From Caballeronia sordidicola (GTDB taxonomy: Bacteria; Pseudomonadota; Gammaproteobacteria; Burkholderiales; Burkholderiaceae), in NCBI RefSeq assembly GCF_000729995.1, contig NZ_JNFG01000205.1, positions 1 to 64,000 on the forward strand: DNA of 64,000 bases, given 5' to 3'. Each line of letters begins with the position of its first letter. Position 1 is the first letter of the stretch. The notes beneath the pieces are model-generated. The model saw nothing but the letters and a program-made list of their open reading frames with translations. It was not told the DNA's origin and did not search any database. The translations under genes and the position numbers were made by a program. This document shows positions 54,929-64,000 of this stretch, piece by piece.

Positions 54929-55858
54929 TTATTTGACCATTGCCGCACTCAATGACGAGCCGAATGAATCATCTTCGTATGCCGCTTCGTCATACGCTTC
55001 CTCCATGACGGGCTCAGGAATCCTGCGCACGACAGGCCGCCTCGCTGCGTCAATTGCCGCCGCTGTCTGCGAGACAATCTGCCCGGTGCTTTGTTGATCG
55101 ATCCATTTGCGCGCCCAGTCCAGCGCATACTTCTGCGCCGCCTCGAACTCTTTGAAACGCGGCCCGATAAGACCGGACCGCTCAATGCGTCTTCCGTGCC
55201 TCATGATCTCCGCCCGCGCGCGAAACCATTCGTTCGACACCGGATCCGCAGATGCACGGATGACGTAACCGTCGTGGTTGGCAACCTGCGCGGCCGTCCA
55301 CGGTGACCCGCACCATCGTTCCAACTGCCGGGGCGAGCTTGCGGCCATCACTGCGCTCGACTGCGTCCGGATGGGTGTACCGGCCGCGCGACCGGAAAGT
55401 TGCCGCGTGATTTCGTCAAATGGATCGATCAAATGCGGGCCGTCGATCTTGTGGGGCGGCGCCTGCCAAGACTCGGGACTTTTCCAAAGCACGCTACGCA
55501 GGCCGTCGTTGCACTGGCCGCGCCCATCACGTCGTAGTGTGGGCCTGGTCATCGCAGAAGAAGAGCTAGGGAGATAGGCGAACGTGCGGCCCATTTGCGT
55601 CAACAGCTGAATGATCTTCGCGAGCGTGCCGTTCAACTGCCAGTCTTCGAGCCGGCACCGGCATGTGGGCCCGGACGGGTACCGGCCTGGCAGGCTCGAC
55701 CACGGCTCGGCGGTTGACAGAATCCACAGGATTGCATTTGCCACGATGCGCGGGTCCGCGCGGGGCCTGCCGCGTCGACTCAGACGGGTAGCAGGCTTAT
55801 CGGCAAGTATGGGCTCGAGGACTTCCCATTCTTCATTGCTTAGCTCATCAAAATACAT
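54929..55858 (-). CDS. Protein with an IS5-type transposase N-terminal domain (DUF4096) and an unrelated tail
   Basis: A 309-aa protein. The first 80 residues match the helix-turn-helix N-domain of IS5-family transposases (ELSNEEWEVLEPIL, GRPRADPRIVANAILWIL, W-x-x-LPGRY). No DDE catalytic domain follows. The rest is a polar region with a GYVIRASADPVSNEWFRARA segment and a C-terminus rich in Glu, Asp and Ser. The ATG at 55858 has GGAGGG upstream. A domesticated transposase acting as a DNA-binding protein is plausible; a frameshifted transposase is less likely because the tail is long and in frame. Databases may simply name it transposase. Confidence 0.6.
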   Translation of the reverse strand: MYFDELSNEEWEVLEPILADKPATRLSRRGRPRADPRIVANAILWILSTAEPWSSLPGRYPSGPTCRCRLEDWQLNGTLAKIIQLLTQMGRTFAYLPSSSSAMTRPTLRRDGRGQCNDGLRSVLWKSPESWQAPPHKIDGPHLIDPFDEITRQLSGRAAGTPIRTQSSAVMAASSPRQLERWCGSPWTAAQVANHDGYVIRASADPVSNEWFRARAEIMRHGRRIERSGLIGPRFKEFEAAQKYALDWARKWIDQQSTGQIVSQTAAAIDAARRPVVRRIPEPVMEEAYDEAAYEDDSFGSSLSAAMVK

Positions 55859-56862
55859 GGTTCCCTCCACACAGCGTGGCCAGGCTTCAGCCTTCGCACT
55901 TCCACGGATTCGTGACTTCCGATCCTCTCGATATCCTCAATTGCGCCTAAGCTCGTCCTTCTCGACAACTTGAAGAACGTCGCACGTGACGACTGAACAC
56001 ATCCACCAGGTCGAAGCAAGAAACGTGAACTCACCCGTGCGAGGAAGAATCTGCACATGAAACATATGACGAAGACGCGGCCGATAGGCCCTGTCGCGCT
56101 CTACACCGATCGACGCTGCATCGAACGGAGACTGCAAGTACGTGCCGACTCCGGGCGGAGTTGAATTCAGACCGTCCATCGGTTTCCCGATTCACGGGTC
56201 GAGTCGCTGGCGCCCCGTTGTGACAGAGCCACAGCACCCTTTAACTGCACCCATTAACTGCACCCAAACGTGCACCCAAACGTGCACCGGCAAATCCGGT
56301 TCTGACTATGCAGATAGCTCCGCGTGCGCCAGCCGCTTCCTGAGAGGAAGTCGTAGTGACGCGGCAGCGGGCGGTGATGACGTCGTGCTTGCGCAACACG
56401 CCGATGCCCGTACAGCGATCGTACGATGCAGGGCGCGAGGCAAATTCATTGAAAGATCACGGGTACCGTCTACACGAGGGCCATGGACGAAATGGAGTCC
56501 CGGGCTGTTTTAGCAATGCCATCAATTTTTATCGTACGCAGGCCAAGCCATTCTTTCGATCGGCAAAACCCGATATTGCTATACGGCTTGACTGATTTTT
56601 CTGTCGGGATTTCCTTACGGGTTGTCGCAACAAGATGGCCCGCCATGCTGGTGGCGACAACCATAAACAAGCTTTGTGGGCGAAAAATTAAACCGGGCAC
56701 ACCGGGCTCGAGCGAGCGGTTGATGCGGCGCCGTTGCCACCGTTGTGTTGCAGTAAGACGAGAGGGACGATCAAAGACAATATGTGATGGATTACATAGT
56801 AAATGGTCGTGTGGAACTGTTGGGTAGTGGGCAGTGGGCGGTGCAATGTTATACGAGCCTTT
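55859..56862. other. Gene-poor accessory DNA
   Basis: About 1 kb without a frame that can be defended on either strand. It has mixed composition and the tandem repeat listed at 56241-56288. It appears to be degenerate or foreign sequence. Confidence 0.4.
56241..56288 (+). repeat. Short tandem repeat
   Basis: Two perfect copies of TTAACTGCACCCA (56241-56253 and 56254-56266) are followed by AACGTGCACCCA and a partial AACGTGCACC. The unit length drifts from 13 to 12 bases. Confidence 0.75.
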
Positions 56863-57184
56863 GCTCACAACGGCGCTCGGTCGTCGGTCGGCGAGGAGAA
56901 CTTCGGCGAAGGCGCGCTGCCCGATCCGGAGTGCCGCTATGCGCGCGCGACAGAGTTCGTCGAGGTCGTCAACGCGCTGTTCGATGCGAACGATCCAGCG
57001 GCTGCGGGCTCGGTATCGGTCGACGGGGCTGGTCGATATAGTGTCGCTGCATGGCCTTGGTCAGTTGGACCAGGAAGATCTGCTGCTAAACGGGCTGTTG
57101 CCGGAATTGCGCCGGCGCGGCCTGATCGACACCGAATATCGCGGCGGCGATCTACGGTCGAATCTCGAACTGACGCCGCTGTAG
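56863..57184 (+). pseudogene. Decayed LLM-class flavin-dependent monooxygenase (NtaA/SoxA type)
   Basis: Two fragments in different frames. The first (about 56863-57040) reads NFGEGALPDPECRYARATEF and VVNALFD, typical of the mid-protein part of NtaA-type monooxygenases. The second (about 57041-57184) reads LLPELRRRGLIDTEYRGGDL and ends NLELTPL, typical of their C-terminus. Some 250 residues between the two parts are missing, so an internal deletion plus a frameshift is inferred. The family usually lies next to organosulfur or peptide-type importers such as the one that follows. Confidence 0.55.
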
Positions 57185-57577
57185 ACCGCTGCGTCCGACG
57201 AAGGGCGGCATGGCGGCATGGCGGCACGCGGCGAACGACGGCTGAAGCGCCGACGTTCGTTCGCTGACGCCCCACCCATCTTCAATCGCGGCATGGTCCC
57301 CAACATCAATCCGAACGCGCGCGGCAGGAAGCATCCCTTGCAGCGGCTAGCGCATCGCAACGTCCGGCAGTGACGTGAAGTGGGCGTCGCTTTCGGAACC
57401 CCTGAACCGGGATAACGATATTACAAAACATCGGTTCTCCGCCTCAAGGCGCACGACTATGATGCCCTACGCCAACGCTATTGGAGGAGCCAGATCGATG
57501 CCCACGTTCTTACGATTCAATCGCCATCCGCGATCGCCGTGCACAGCCCGCGCCAGCCGTTTCGAGGGTCGACGTCC
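57185..57577. other. Spacer between the monooxygenase remnant and the VOC gene
   Basis: About 390 bases with no supported gene. It contains a short GGCATGGC tandem repeat near 57205 and the likely promoter of the following operon. Confidence 0.3.
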
Positions 57578-58432
57578 GTGAGCGGCACATCCGCTCCCAC
57601 ACTCGATCATGTGGTTATCAATGTCCGCGGTGAACTCGATGAAGCAAGCGCTCAATGGCAAAAGCTTGGCTTTACGCTGACCGAGCGCGGCCATCACTCG
57701 CGGGGGACCAGTAACCATCTTTCCGTCTTCCAGGAAAACTATCTGGAGTTATTGGGTTTCGAGCCCAATAACGCGCACTCTGGTCAGGATCTCGTCAACG
57801 CACCGAAAGGCTTGAATGGCCTGGTCTTCAAGACTACGAACGCTGAAAAGCTGTTCGACGACATTCAGGCGGCAGGTTTGCGTGCCGAGGAGCCGAGAGC
57901 GTTACAGCGCCCGGTCCGCATTTCGACGGGCGTGCAAGAGGCGCGCTTTCGCACGGTACACCTGGGTGCAGAGCTGGTCAGGAATGGCCGCACGTACTTC
58001 TGTGAGCATCTCACCCCGGAACTGGTTTGGCGGGACGAGTGGCAGACGCATGCCAACGGCGTCACGGATCTGACTGGCTTCATCATCACGTCCGCGCAGC
58101 CCTTGCATACGGCTGAGCTCTACCAGCAGCTTTTCGGTCCGCAACGGGTGCTTGAAACGATCGATGGCGGCGTCGCTTTTCAAGCGGGGCGCGCCCGCGT
58201 GCAGTTCATCACACCGGCAACGGCAGAGGCTCGCTTCGGTCCGCTAGAAACCACACATGACGGCAGTGAACGCAACGTCGCACTCACCCTTGAGACACGT
58301 TCACTCGACGCCCTTCGCGCGGTGCTGGTGCGTAATCACGTTTCGTTCGTTGAGCCGGGGGACGGCACGGTCGTGGTTCGTGCGACCGATGCGGTAGGCG
58401 TGGCATTGCAATTCACCAGTGCACCGCACTGA
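57578..58432 (+). CDS. VOC-family (glyoxalase-like) protein
   Basis: A 284-aa protein with two glyoxalase-type beta-alpha-beta-beta-beta modules. The first begins LDHVVINVRGELDEASAQW, with the metal-ligand His in DHVV and a Glu in YLELLGFE. The second is near residues 155-280 and ends VGVALQF. A GTG at 57578 is chosen for its GAGGG; another GTG 13 codons earlier is possible. It is the first gene in a row with a dipeptide/nickel-type importer, perhaps in an operon, since only 39 bases separate it from the binding-protein gene. The substrate is unknown. Confidence 0.75.
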   Translation: MSGTSAPTLDHVVINVRGELDEASAQWQKLGFTLTERGHHSRGTSNHLSVFQENYLELLGFEPNNAHSGQDLVNAPKGLNGLVFKTTNAEKLFDDIQAAGLRAEEPRALQRPVRISTGVQEARFRTVHLGAELVRNGRTYFCEHLTPELVWRDEWQTHANGVTDLTGFIITSAQPLHTAELYQQLFGPQRVLETIDGGVAFQAGRARVQFITPATAEARFGPLETTHDGSERNVALTLETRSLDALRAVLVRNHVSFVEPGDGTVVVRATDAVGVALQFTSAPH

Positions 58433-58471
58433 AACCGGCACCTTGCCCAATAGTCAATAAAGGGATTCAAC

Positions 58472-60127
58472 ATGCAGTCGTTTTTTCGCCTGAATGCCGT
58501 GGCGCGTGGACTGGCTCTCGGTACCTCGTTTGTTCTTCTCACGGGGACGGGGACCGCTGTGGCCGCCACTGAGGCGGCAACACCGGTACAGGGCGGCACG
58601 CTGGTTTATCTGGAACAACAGCCTCACACAAACCTTTACCCACCGGCAGCCGGCTTCTATCCCAACGGCGGGATCGTGAATCAGATCACCGATAAGCTGA
58701 CGTGGCAGAATCCGGCCACATTGGAAGTGGAGCCATGGATCGCCGAGAGTTGGAGCAGCAATGCCAGCAAGACGGAATACACATTCAAGCTGCGCCCGGG
58801 CGTGACCTTTTCCGACGGCACACCACTGGATGCCAATGCGGTGGCGAAAAATTTCGATACGTACGGCCTGGGTGACAAGGAACACCATCTGCCGGTGTCA
58901 GAGGTCATCAACAACTATGATCATAGTGAAGTCATCGATTCGCTGACCGTCAAGTTCTACTTCAAGAAGCCGTCGCCGGGGTTCCTGCAAGGTACCGCGA
59001 CGATCGGGTCCGGGCTGGTTTCGCTCAGCACGTTGACGCGAAATTTCGAGGCATTGGGTGACGCCCGCCACATCATTGGCTCAGGTCCGTTTGTTGTAAG
59101 CGATGAAAAGCTTGGGCGTGAAGTGGATCTGACGGCGCGCAAGGACTATAAGTGGGGACCCAAAAACCTCGGTCAGCAAGGCCGGGCGAACCTGGACGAG
59201 ATCAAGATCATCGTCACGCCGGAAGACAGCATTCGTATTGGTGCGTTGCTTGCAGGGCAGGCGGGAGCCGTTCGTCAGGTCCAGGCCTACGACGAGAGCC
59301 AGGCGACCCAGAAACACTTCTTGATCTATGCGGCCGCCACGCGTGGCGTGAACGACAGCATCAGTTTTCGCCCCGATAATCCGCTGGCGGCCGATCTGAA
59401 AGTCAGGGAAGCACTGTTGCATGCCACGGATACCAAGCAGATCGTGGACACGCTGTTTTCGCCTCACTATCCGCGGGCGTCGTCGGTCCTGGCGCGATCT
59501 GCCGCCGGGTTCGTGGATCTGTCAGATAAATTGAAGTTCGACCCGGTACTGTCCCGGAAGCTTCTCGACGAAGCCGGCTGGAAACCGGCAAGTGACGGCA
59601 TCCGGCAAAAGGATGGCCAGCGGTTGTCGTTGACCGTTTTCGAATCGACTCCCCAGCCGCAAAACAAGGAAGTGCTGCAACTGGTCGCGCAACAGTGGAA
59701 GCAGGTCGGTGTCAGTTTGAACGTGCTTGCCGGCGATGCGGGCAGCAAGACGGTCGACAATCTTGATCCGCTGAAAACGGCGCTTGTTGTGTCCGAAGTG
59801 GGCCGAGCAGACCCTGACGTGGTCAAGAGCCAGTTCTATCCCACCAACCGCGACGCATTGCTGCAAAAGGGCGGATCAAGCAGCAAGGTGAAGAACTTTC
59901 GTGACGATAAACTCAATGCCTTGCTGGAGAGTATCTCCGCGGAAACGGACCCGAAAAAGCGCCTTGCGCTTACTGGCGATGCCCAACGTTATCTGATTGA
60001 TCAGGCATACGTCATTCCTATTTTCGAGGAGCCTCAAGTCTTCGCCGGTGCGCCTTGGTTGAAGGGGGTGAGTTTCGAGGCCGTTGGCCGCCCAAGCTTC
60101 TACGGTGCGTGGATCGCGAAACGTTAA
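58472..60127 (+). CDS. Peptide/nickel-type ABC substrate-binding protein (SBP family 5)
   Basis: A 551-aa periplasmic binding protein of the DppA/OppA/NikA family. The signal peptide ends near GTAVAA, followed by the usual GGTLVYLEQQP strand. Typical blocks are ESWSSNASKTEYTFKLRPGV, FSDGTPLDANAV and VREALLHATDTKQIV. There is no lipobox. It is followed after 15 bases by the permease genes. The ligand is open: peptides, opines, metal chelates or sulfur compounds. Confidence 0.87.
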   Translation: MQSFFRLNAVARGLALGTSFVLLTGTGTAVAATEAATPVQGGTLVYLEQQPHTNLYPPAAGFYPNGGIVNQITDKLTWQNPATLEVEPWIAESWSSNASKTEYTFKLRPGVTFSDGTPLDANAVAKNFDTYGLGDKEHHLPVSEVINNYDHSEVIDSLTVKFYFKKPSPGFLQGTATIGSGLVSLSTLTRNFEALGDARHIIGSGPFVVSDEKLGREVDLTARKDYKWGPKNLGQQGRANLDEIKIIVTPEDSIRIGALLAGQAGAVRQVQAYDESQATQKHFLIYAAATRGVNDSISFRPDNPLAADLKVREALLHATDTKQIVDTLFSPHYPRASSVLARSAAGFVDLSDKLKFDPVLSRKLLDEAGWKPASDGIRQKDGQRLSLTVFESTPQPQNKEVLQLVAQQWKQVGVSLNVLAGDAGSKTVDNLDPLKTALVVSEVGRADPDVVKSQFYPTNRDALLQKGGSSSKVKNFRDDKLNALLESISAETDPKKRLALTGDAQRYLIDQAYVIPIFEEPQVFAGAPWLKGVSFEAVGRPSFYGAWIAKR

Positions 60128-60142
60128 AGGGCGGCTGGCACG

Positions 60143-61084
60143 ATGCGCTATTTTACCCACCGACTCGGTCAGGCATTGCTGGTGCTATGGGCGGCATTCA
60201 CGGTTTCGTTCGTATTGCTGCAGGTCCTTCCGGGCGACGCAATTCTTATCAAGTTTCAGAACCCGGACCTGGGGTTGAGCCCTCAGCAAATCCAGGCGAT
60301 GCGTGAAGCGTATGGCGCGGCAACACCCTTGTGGGAGCAGTACGTCCATACATTGGGCGCGATACTGCGGGGCGATTTCGGTTATTCGGTACAAGCAGGC
60401 GTGCCCGTCAGTGAGTTACTGGCGGAAAACCTTCCCGCGACACTGCGTCTGGCGTTGCCGGGATTTTTACTTGCCGTGATATGGGCAGTGCTCATCGCTT
60501 TCGCATCAAACCTGGTCGGCCTGCGTTGGCTACGCAACGCACTGCAGACGCTGCCGTCACTGTTTGTCTCGATCCCGACCTTCTGGCTGGGCATCGCCTT
60601 GATCCAGATATTTTCTTTCCGGTTGGGATGGATCCCCGTGATCGATCCTGGTAAATGGGTTGGCATGATCCTGCCCGTCATCACACTATCCGTGCCCATC
60701 TCAGCGCCGCTTGCGCAAATTTTAATACGCAGCCTGGATCAGGTGGCACTGCAACCGTTCGTCGCCGTCGCACGCTCGAAAGGAGCGAGCTACCGTCGTG
60801 TGCTCTTCCATCACGTGGCGCGAAACGCCGCACTGCCTACGCTGACGATCGCTGGTCTGCTGTTCGGCGAAGTACTCGCCGGCGCGTTGATCACCGAAAC
60901 CGTCTTCGGTTTGAGTGGTCTTGGCGCGCTGACGCAACAGGCCGTCAATAATCAGGATGTGGCGGTATTGCAGTCCATCGTCATTTTGTCCGCAACCGCG
61001 TTTGTTTTCATCAATCTCTTCGTCGACCTGATTTCCCTGGCTTTGGATCCGCGATTAAAGGCCGTTCAGAGGGCTGTCCCATGA
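60143..61084 (+). CDS. Peptide/nickel-type ABC permease 1 (DppB-like)
   Basis: A 313-aa permease with six helices. It opens with MRYFTHRLGQALLVLWAAFT and has VLPGDAI and DFGYSVQAGVPVSELL of DppB-type permeases. The coupling loop is FVAVARSKGASYRRVLFHHVARNAALPTL, near residues 209-237. It overlaps the next gene by four bases. Confidence 0.88.
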   Translation: MRYFTHRLGQALLVLWAAFTVSFVLLQVLPGDAILIKFQNPDLGLSPQQIQAMREAYGAATPLWEQYVHTLGAILRGDFGYSVQAGVPVSELLAENLPATLRLALPGFLLAVIWAVLIAFASNLVGLRWLRNALQTLPSLFVSIPTFWLGIALIQIFSFRLGWIPVIDPGKWVGMILPVITLSVPISAPLAQILIRSLDQVALQPFVAVARSKGASYRRVLFHHVARNAALPTLTIAGLLFGEVLAGALITETVFGLSGLGALTQQAVNNQDVAVLQSIVILSATAFVFINLFVDLISLALDPRLKAVQRAVP

Positions 61085-61941
61085 GCATCGTCGATCTCGA
61101 CATTTCTCGTGAGCCTTCATCGCCCGCCAAGCGCTTCTTTGGCTCGAACACGTGGTCGCCAGGGTTGATACTGGCCTGCCTGGTGATGGCGGCGGTGATT
61201 CTCTGGGCGCTGTTTCCCAGTGCGTTTACACAATATAGCGGTACTGAAGGCATCGCCGGAGCGCAGCGCTTATCACCTCAAGCGGGACATTGGCTGGGAA
61301 CGGATCAACTCGGACGTGACGTCTACGCGCGCATCGTCTGGGGGGCTTCGTATTCGCTCAGCAGCGCCTTTGTGGCCGTTGCCCTCGGTCTGGTCGTGGG
61401 GACGTCACTAGGGCTGGTTGCAGGGGCGTTGGGCGGACGCGCCGACGGCATCGTCATGCGTATCGTGGATGTCCTGTTGTCGATCCCCGGCCTGCTTCTG
61501 GCATTGAGCATCATTATCCTGCTCGGTTTCGGCACGATCCATGCGGCCGTCGCGGTAGGCATCACGTCGGTCGCCAACTTCGCGCGTCTTTCCCGATCTG
61601 AAGTGGCAAGGGTCCGCTATAGCGACTATGTAGAAGCCGCCTACGGAAGTGGTGGGACCTTTCTGTCGGTTCTATGGCGGCACATCCTGCCCAACTCATT
61701 GACGCCCGTGCTCGCCTTTTCCGCCATCCAGTTCGGCAATGCCATTCTTGCAATTTCGACGTTGAGCTTCCTGGGATACGGTGCACCCCCGCCTACGCCA
61801 GAGTGGGGGCTGATGATCGCGGAAGGGCGTAACTACATCTCGACGGCCTGGTGGCTGACCATTTTTCCGGGCGTCACCGTCATTGCCGTGGTGCTTGCCG
61901 CGAATCGAATCAGTCATGCATTTTCGGGAGACCGCCGATGA
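61081..61941 (+). CDS. Peptide/nickel-type ABC permease 2 (DppC-like)
   Basis: A 286-aa permease with six helices. The conserved GTDQLGRDVYARIVWGA stretch lies after helix 1, and the coupling loop is VRYSDYVEAAYGSGGTFLSV. It pairs with the DppB-like subunit and overlaps the next gene by four bases (ATGA). Confidence 0.88.
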   Translation: MSIVDLDISREPSSPAKRFFGSNTWSPGLILACLVMAAVILWALFPSAFTQYSGTEGIAGAQRLSPQAGHWLGTDQLGRDVYARIVWGASYSLSSAFVAVALGLVVGTSLGLVAGALGGRADGIVMRIVDVLLSIPGLLLALSIIILLGFGTIHAAVAVGITSVANFARLSRSEVARVRYSDYVEAAYGSGGTFLSVLWRHILPNSLTPVLAFSAIQFGNAILAISTLSFLGYGAPPPTPEWGLMIAEGRNYISTAWWLTIFPGVTVIAVVLAANRISHAFSGDRR

Positions 61942-63575
61942 GCGCTTTATCCATACCGGTCCTCGCGCTTGAAAACCTCAGCATTGCCTATCGCGACGGC
62001 AACTCGAAAAAGCGCGTGGTACACGACGTTTCACTGACGGTGAACCGGGGCGAAGTGGTCGCATTGGTGGGGGAGTCGGGGTCCGGCAAGACGACCACGG
62101 CGCAAGCCATCATCGGGCTGTTAGCGGAAAACGGGGAACGTGAAACGGGCAGGATCATCATCAATGGTGTCGATATTACGCAGTGGTCACAAAAGCGCCT
62201 GGATGGTCTTCGCGGAAAACACGTCAGCCTGATTCCTCAGGATCCGGGCAGTTCGCTCAATCCGGTGCAAACCATCGGCGAGCAGGTCGGAGAAATCCTG
62301 CAATTGCATGGGCGTTTGTCGAGAAAGGAGCGCAATGCGCAGGTCCTGGCCTTATTGACCCGGGTCGGGCTGAATCACCCGGAGCGCAGGGCCAGACAAT
62401 ATCCGCACGAATTGTCGGGTGGCATGAAGCAACGTGTCTTGATTGCGATTGCCGTGGCGCTCCAGCCCGAACTGATCATTGCCGACGAGCCGACCAGCGC
62501 GCTTGACGTGACCGTGCAAAAACGCATTCTTGACCTGGTGGATCAACTGCGTGTTGCTACCGGAACCGCCGTGTTGTTCGTGACGCATGATCTGTCGGTG
62601 GCGGCCGCGCGATCCGACAGGATCGTGGTCTTCCGGCAAGGCGAAATTGTCGAGCAAGGCGACACGAAAACCTTCATCCAATCGCCCAAGCACCCCTATA
62701 CCCGTAAGCTTTTCGAGGACAGCCGGACGTCATTCCTTCCTGCAACGCCGGCCATTTCCAATATTTCCAATCAAGGCGCGTCCAGGGGCGTGCCGGCTAT
62801 CGAGATCACGGGTTTGAGCAAGGTGTTCTCGATCGGCAAGGGGAGTGCACCATTGCGGGCCGTCGATAACGTTTCTTTCTCGGTTGCGCGCGCTTCCACG
62901 CATGCACTCGTGGGGGAGTCGGGGTCCGGAAAAACGACACTGGCGCGGATGCTGTTGGGTTTCCAGAAGCCTGACGCCGGAACGATTTTGGTGGAGGGTG
63001 TCGATGTCAGCGCGCTGCGTGGTGAGTCATTGCGGCAATTTCGCCGAAAGATCCAGCTGGTGTATCAGAATCCGTTCACCTCGCTTGACCCGAGCCAGAC
63101 GGTGTTTCAACTAATCGAAGAACCTTTGCTCAACTTCGATCGACTGCCAAAGGCGGAACGGCAACGCCAGGTGGAAGCCGTGACCGAGCGGGTCGCGCTG
63201 CCGCTTTCAGTGCTGCAACGCAAACCTCGGGCCTTGTCCGGAGGTCAGCGTCAACGGGTCGCGATTGCCCGCGCCCTGATACTGAGTCCGGCCGTCCTGG
63301 TTCTCGATGAGGCCACATCGGCCCTCGACGTGACCGTACAGGCGCAGATCCTGAGTCTCCTGTTTCAATTGCAGCAGGAGTTGGGACTGACCTATCTGTT
63401 CATCACGCACGATCTGGATACGGTCCGCAAGCTTGCACATACGGTGTCGGTTCTGCATGCCGGGCGGCAAGTGGATTACGGCGGCACGACGGAGGTGTTT
63501 CATCACCCGACCAGCGATTACACGCGCGAGTTGATTCGTGCGATTCCTGAAGCTCCGGCCTTGCACGCGGCTTGA
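61938..63575 (+). CDS. Fused dipeptide-type ABC ATPase (DppD-DppF fusion)
   Basis: A 545-aa protein holding two ATP-binding domains. The first has GESGSGKTTTA, LSGGMKQR and LIIADEPTSALD; the second has GESGSGKTTLA, LSGGQRQR and VLVLDEATSALD. The linker lies near residues 262-300. Both domains look active, so it replaces the separate DppD and DppF. The ATG at 61938 overlaps the permease stop. Confidence 0.9.
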   Translation: MSALSIPVLALENLSIAYRDGNSKKRVVHDVSLTVNRGEVVALVGESGSGKTTTAQAIIGLLAENGERETGRIIINGVDITQWSQKRLDGLRGKHVSLIPQDPGSSLNPVQTIGEQVGEILQLHGRLSRKERNAQVLALLTRVGLNHPERRARQYPHELSGGMKQRVLIAIAVALQPELIIADEPTSALDVTVQKRILDLVDQLRVATGTAVLFVTHDLSVAAARSDRIVVFRQGEIVEQGDTKTFIQSPKHPYTRKLFEDSRTSFLPATPAISNISNQGASRGVPAIEITGLSKVFSIGKGSAPLRAVDNVSFSVARASTHALVGESGSGKTTLARMLLGFQKPDAGTILVEGVDVSALRGESLRQFRRKIQLVYQNPFTSLDPSQTVFQLIEEPLLNFDRLPKAERQRQVEAVTERVALPLSVLQRKPRALSGGQRQRVAIARALILSPAVLVLDEATSALDVTVQAQILSLLFQLQQELGLTYLFITHDLDTVRKLAHTVSVLHAGRQVDYGGTTEVFHHPTSDYTRELIRAIPEAPALHAA

Positions 63576-63622
63576 CATCTGAAAGCGGGATAAGCAAGCA
63601 TGGACTTCGGTTCTGTTGCAGT
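63576..63622. other. Junction after the ABC operon
   Basis: A short spacer after the fused ATPase that leads without a start codon into the truncated folD. Confidence 0.3.
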
Positions 63623-64000
63623 AAGGCGTTTGAGCGGGCCGTGGTCGTAGGTCGCAGTCGCATTCTTGGGAAACCGATGGCGTTCATGTTGTCGAATGCG
63701 AACGCGACGGTCACGCTATGCCATTCGAAGACATCAAATCTTGAAGCGGAAATTCGGCGTGCCGATATCATTGTTGGCGCAGTAGGAAAGCCAAACTTCA
63801 TTCGTGGCGAATGCGTCAGCGCCGGAGCAATTGTTATCGATGCCGGCTACCATCCCGGAGGCATAGGCGACATCCATCCCGATGGTCTGATGGGCAGATG
63901 CGAGGCGGTGACGCCGGTTCCGGGAGGGGTAGGGCCGATGACAATTTCAACGCTTATCGCCCAAACCGTCAGTGCAGCCGAACGTGCGTGTGCGGCCATC
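63623..64000 (+). pseudogene. folD: N-terminally truncated folD, continuing past the right edge
   Basis: The translation from about 63635 gives AVVVGRSRILGKPMAFML, then RRADIIVGAVGKP, GAIVIDAGYHPGG and VTPVPGGVGPMTISTLI. This is the NAD(P)-binding C-terminal half of methylene-tetrahydrofolate dehydrogenase/cyclohydrolase. The N-terminal catalytic half with its Lys is absent, and the open frame runs straight from the spacer. A GTG at 63641 could start a short domain, but a pseudogene is more likely. No stop appears before base 64000. Confidence 0.65.

Noticed and set aside
56470..56868. Minus-strand 132-codon frame in the gene-poor DNA
   Set aside because: No binding site, no recognisable family and irregular composition; not supported as a gene.

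Overview
The window looks like a chromosome or large replicon of a Burkholderia-type betaproteobacterium (Burkholderia, Paraburkholderia or Caballeronia). The DNA is GC-rich, there are two Burkholderia-type trimeric porins, a hopanoid side-chain cluster (hpnIJKL), a complete phn cluster and IS6-type transposase debris. No tRNA, rRNA or CRISPR array was seen. Most of the window is ordinary chromosomal gene content in tight operons. Accessory or decaying DNA is concentrated at about 46.5-47.2, 48.7-49.1, 53.5-57.5 and 63.6-64 kb.

Layout. 0-9 kb: a chemoreceptor; an NCS1 permease preceded by two HutC/GntR-type palindromes; a secreted protein with three exact 55-residue repeats, translationally coupled to a small membrane protein; and a three-gene operon joining a GGDEF-EAL enzyme, an unknown protein and a 2-oxoglutarate/Fe(II) oxygenase. 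9.2-13.9 kb: hpnIJKL for the bacteriohopanetetrol cyclitol ether head group. 14.4-25.5 kb: phosphonate utilisation, with phnCDE (uptake), phnF-DUF1045-phnN on the opposite strand, and phnGHIJKLM (C-P lyase). GT-N-TA-N-AC type operators lie in front of both phn transcripts. 25.7-31 kb: an amidase/RidA/FAD-oxidase/MFS operon with a divergent XRE-cupin regulator and an inverted repeat between them. 31-38 kb: a YcaQ-like DNA glycosylase, a porin, a cobalamin riboswitch with btuB and cobF, and a cysteine hydrolase. 38-47 kb: katG, a DHA2 efflux pump, and a sulfonate-type ABC importer with an acyl-CoA-dehydrogenase-fold monooxygenase behind an unusual structured leader. 47-54 kb: a second porin, a GGDEF-EAL protein, a REC-PAS-HisKA_3 kinase and an orphan receiver. 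54-57.5 kb: an unknown protein, a transposase-derived protein and a decayed flavin monooxygenase. 57.5-64 kb: a VOC protein, a complete peptide/nickel-type ABC importer and an N-terminally truncated folD.

The best candidates for undescribed biology are the 55-residue Cys-pair repeat protein with its ATGA-coupled membrane partner (3.8-5.1 kb), the c-di-GMP/unknown/dioxygenase operon (5.4-8.9 kb), and the structured leader before the sulfonate-type operon (46.65-46.74 kb). All functional calls come from reading translations and motifs; no database search was run.
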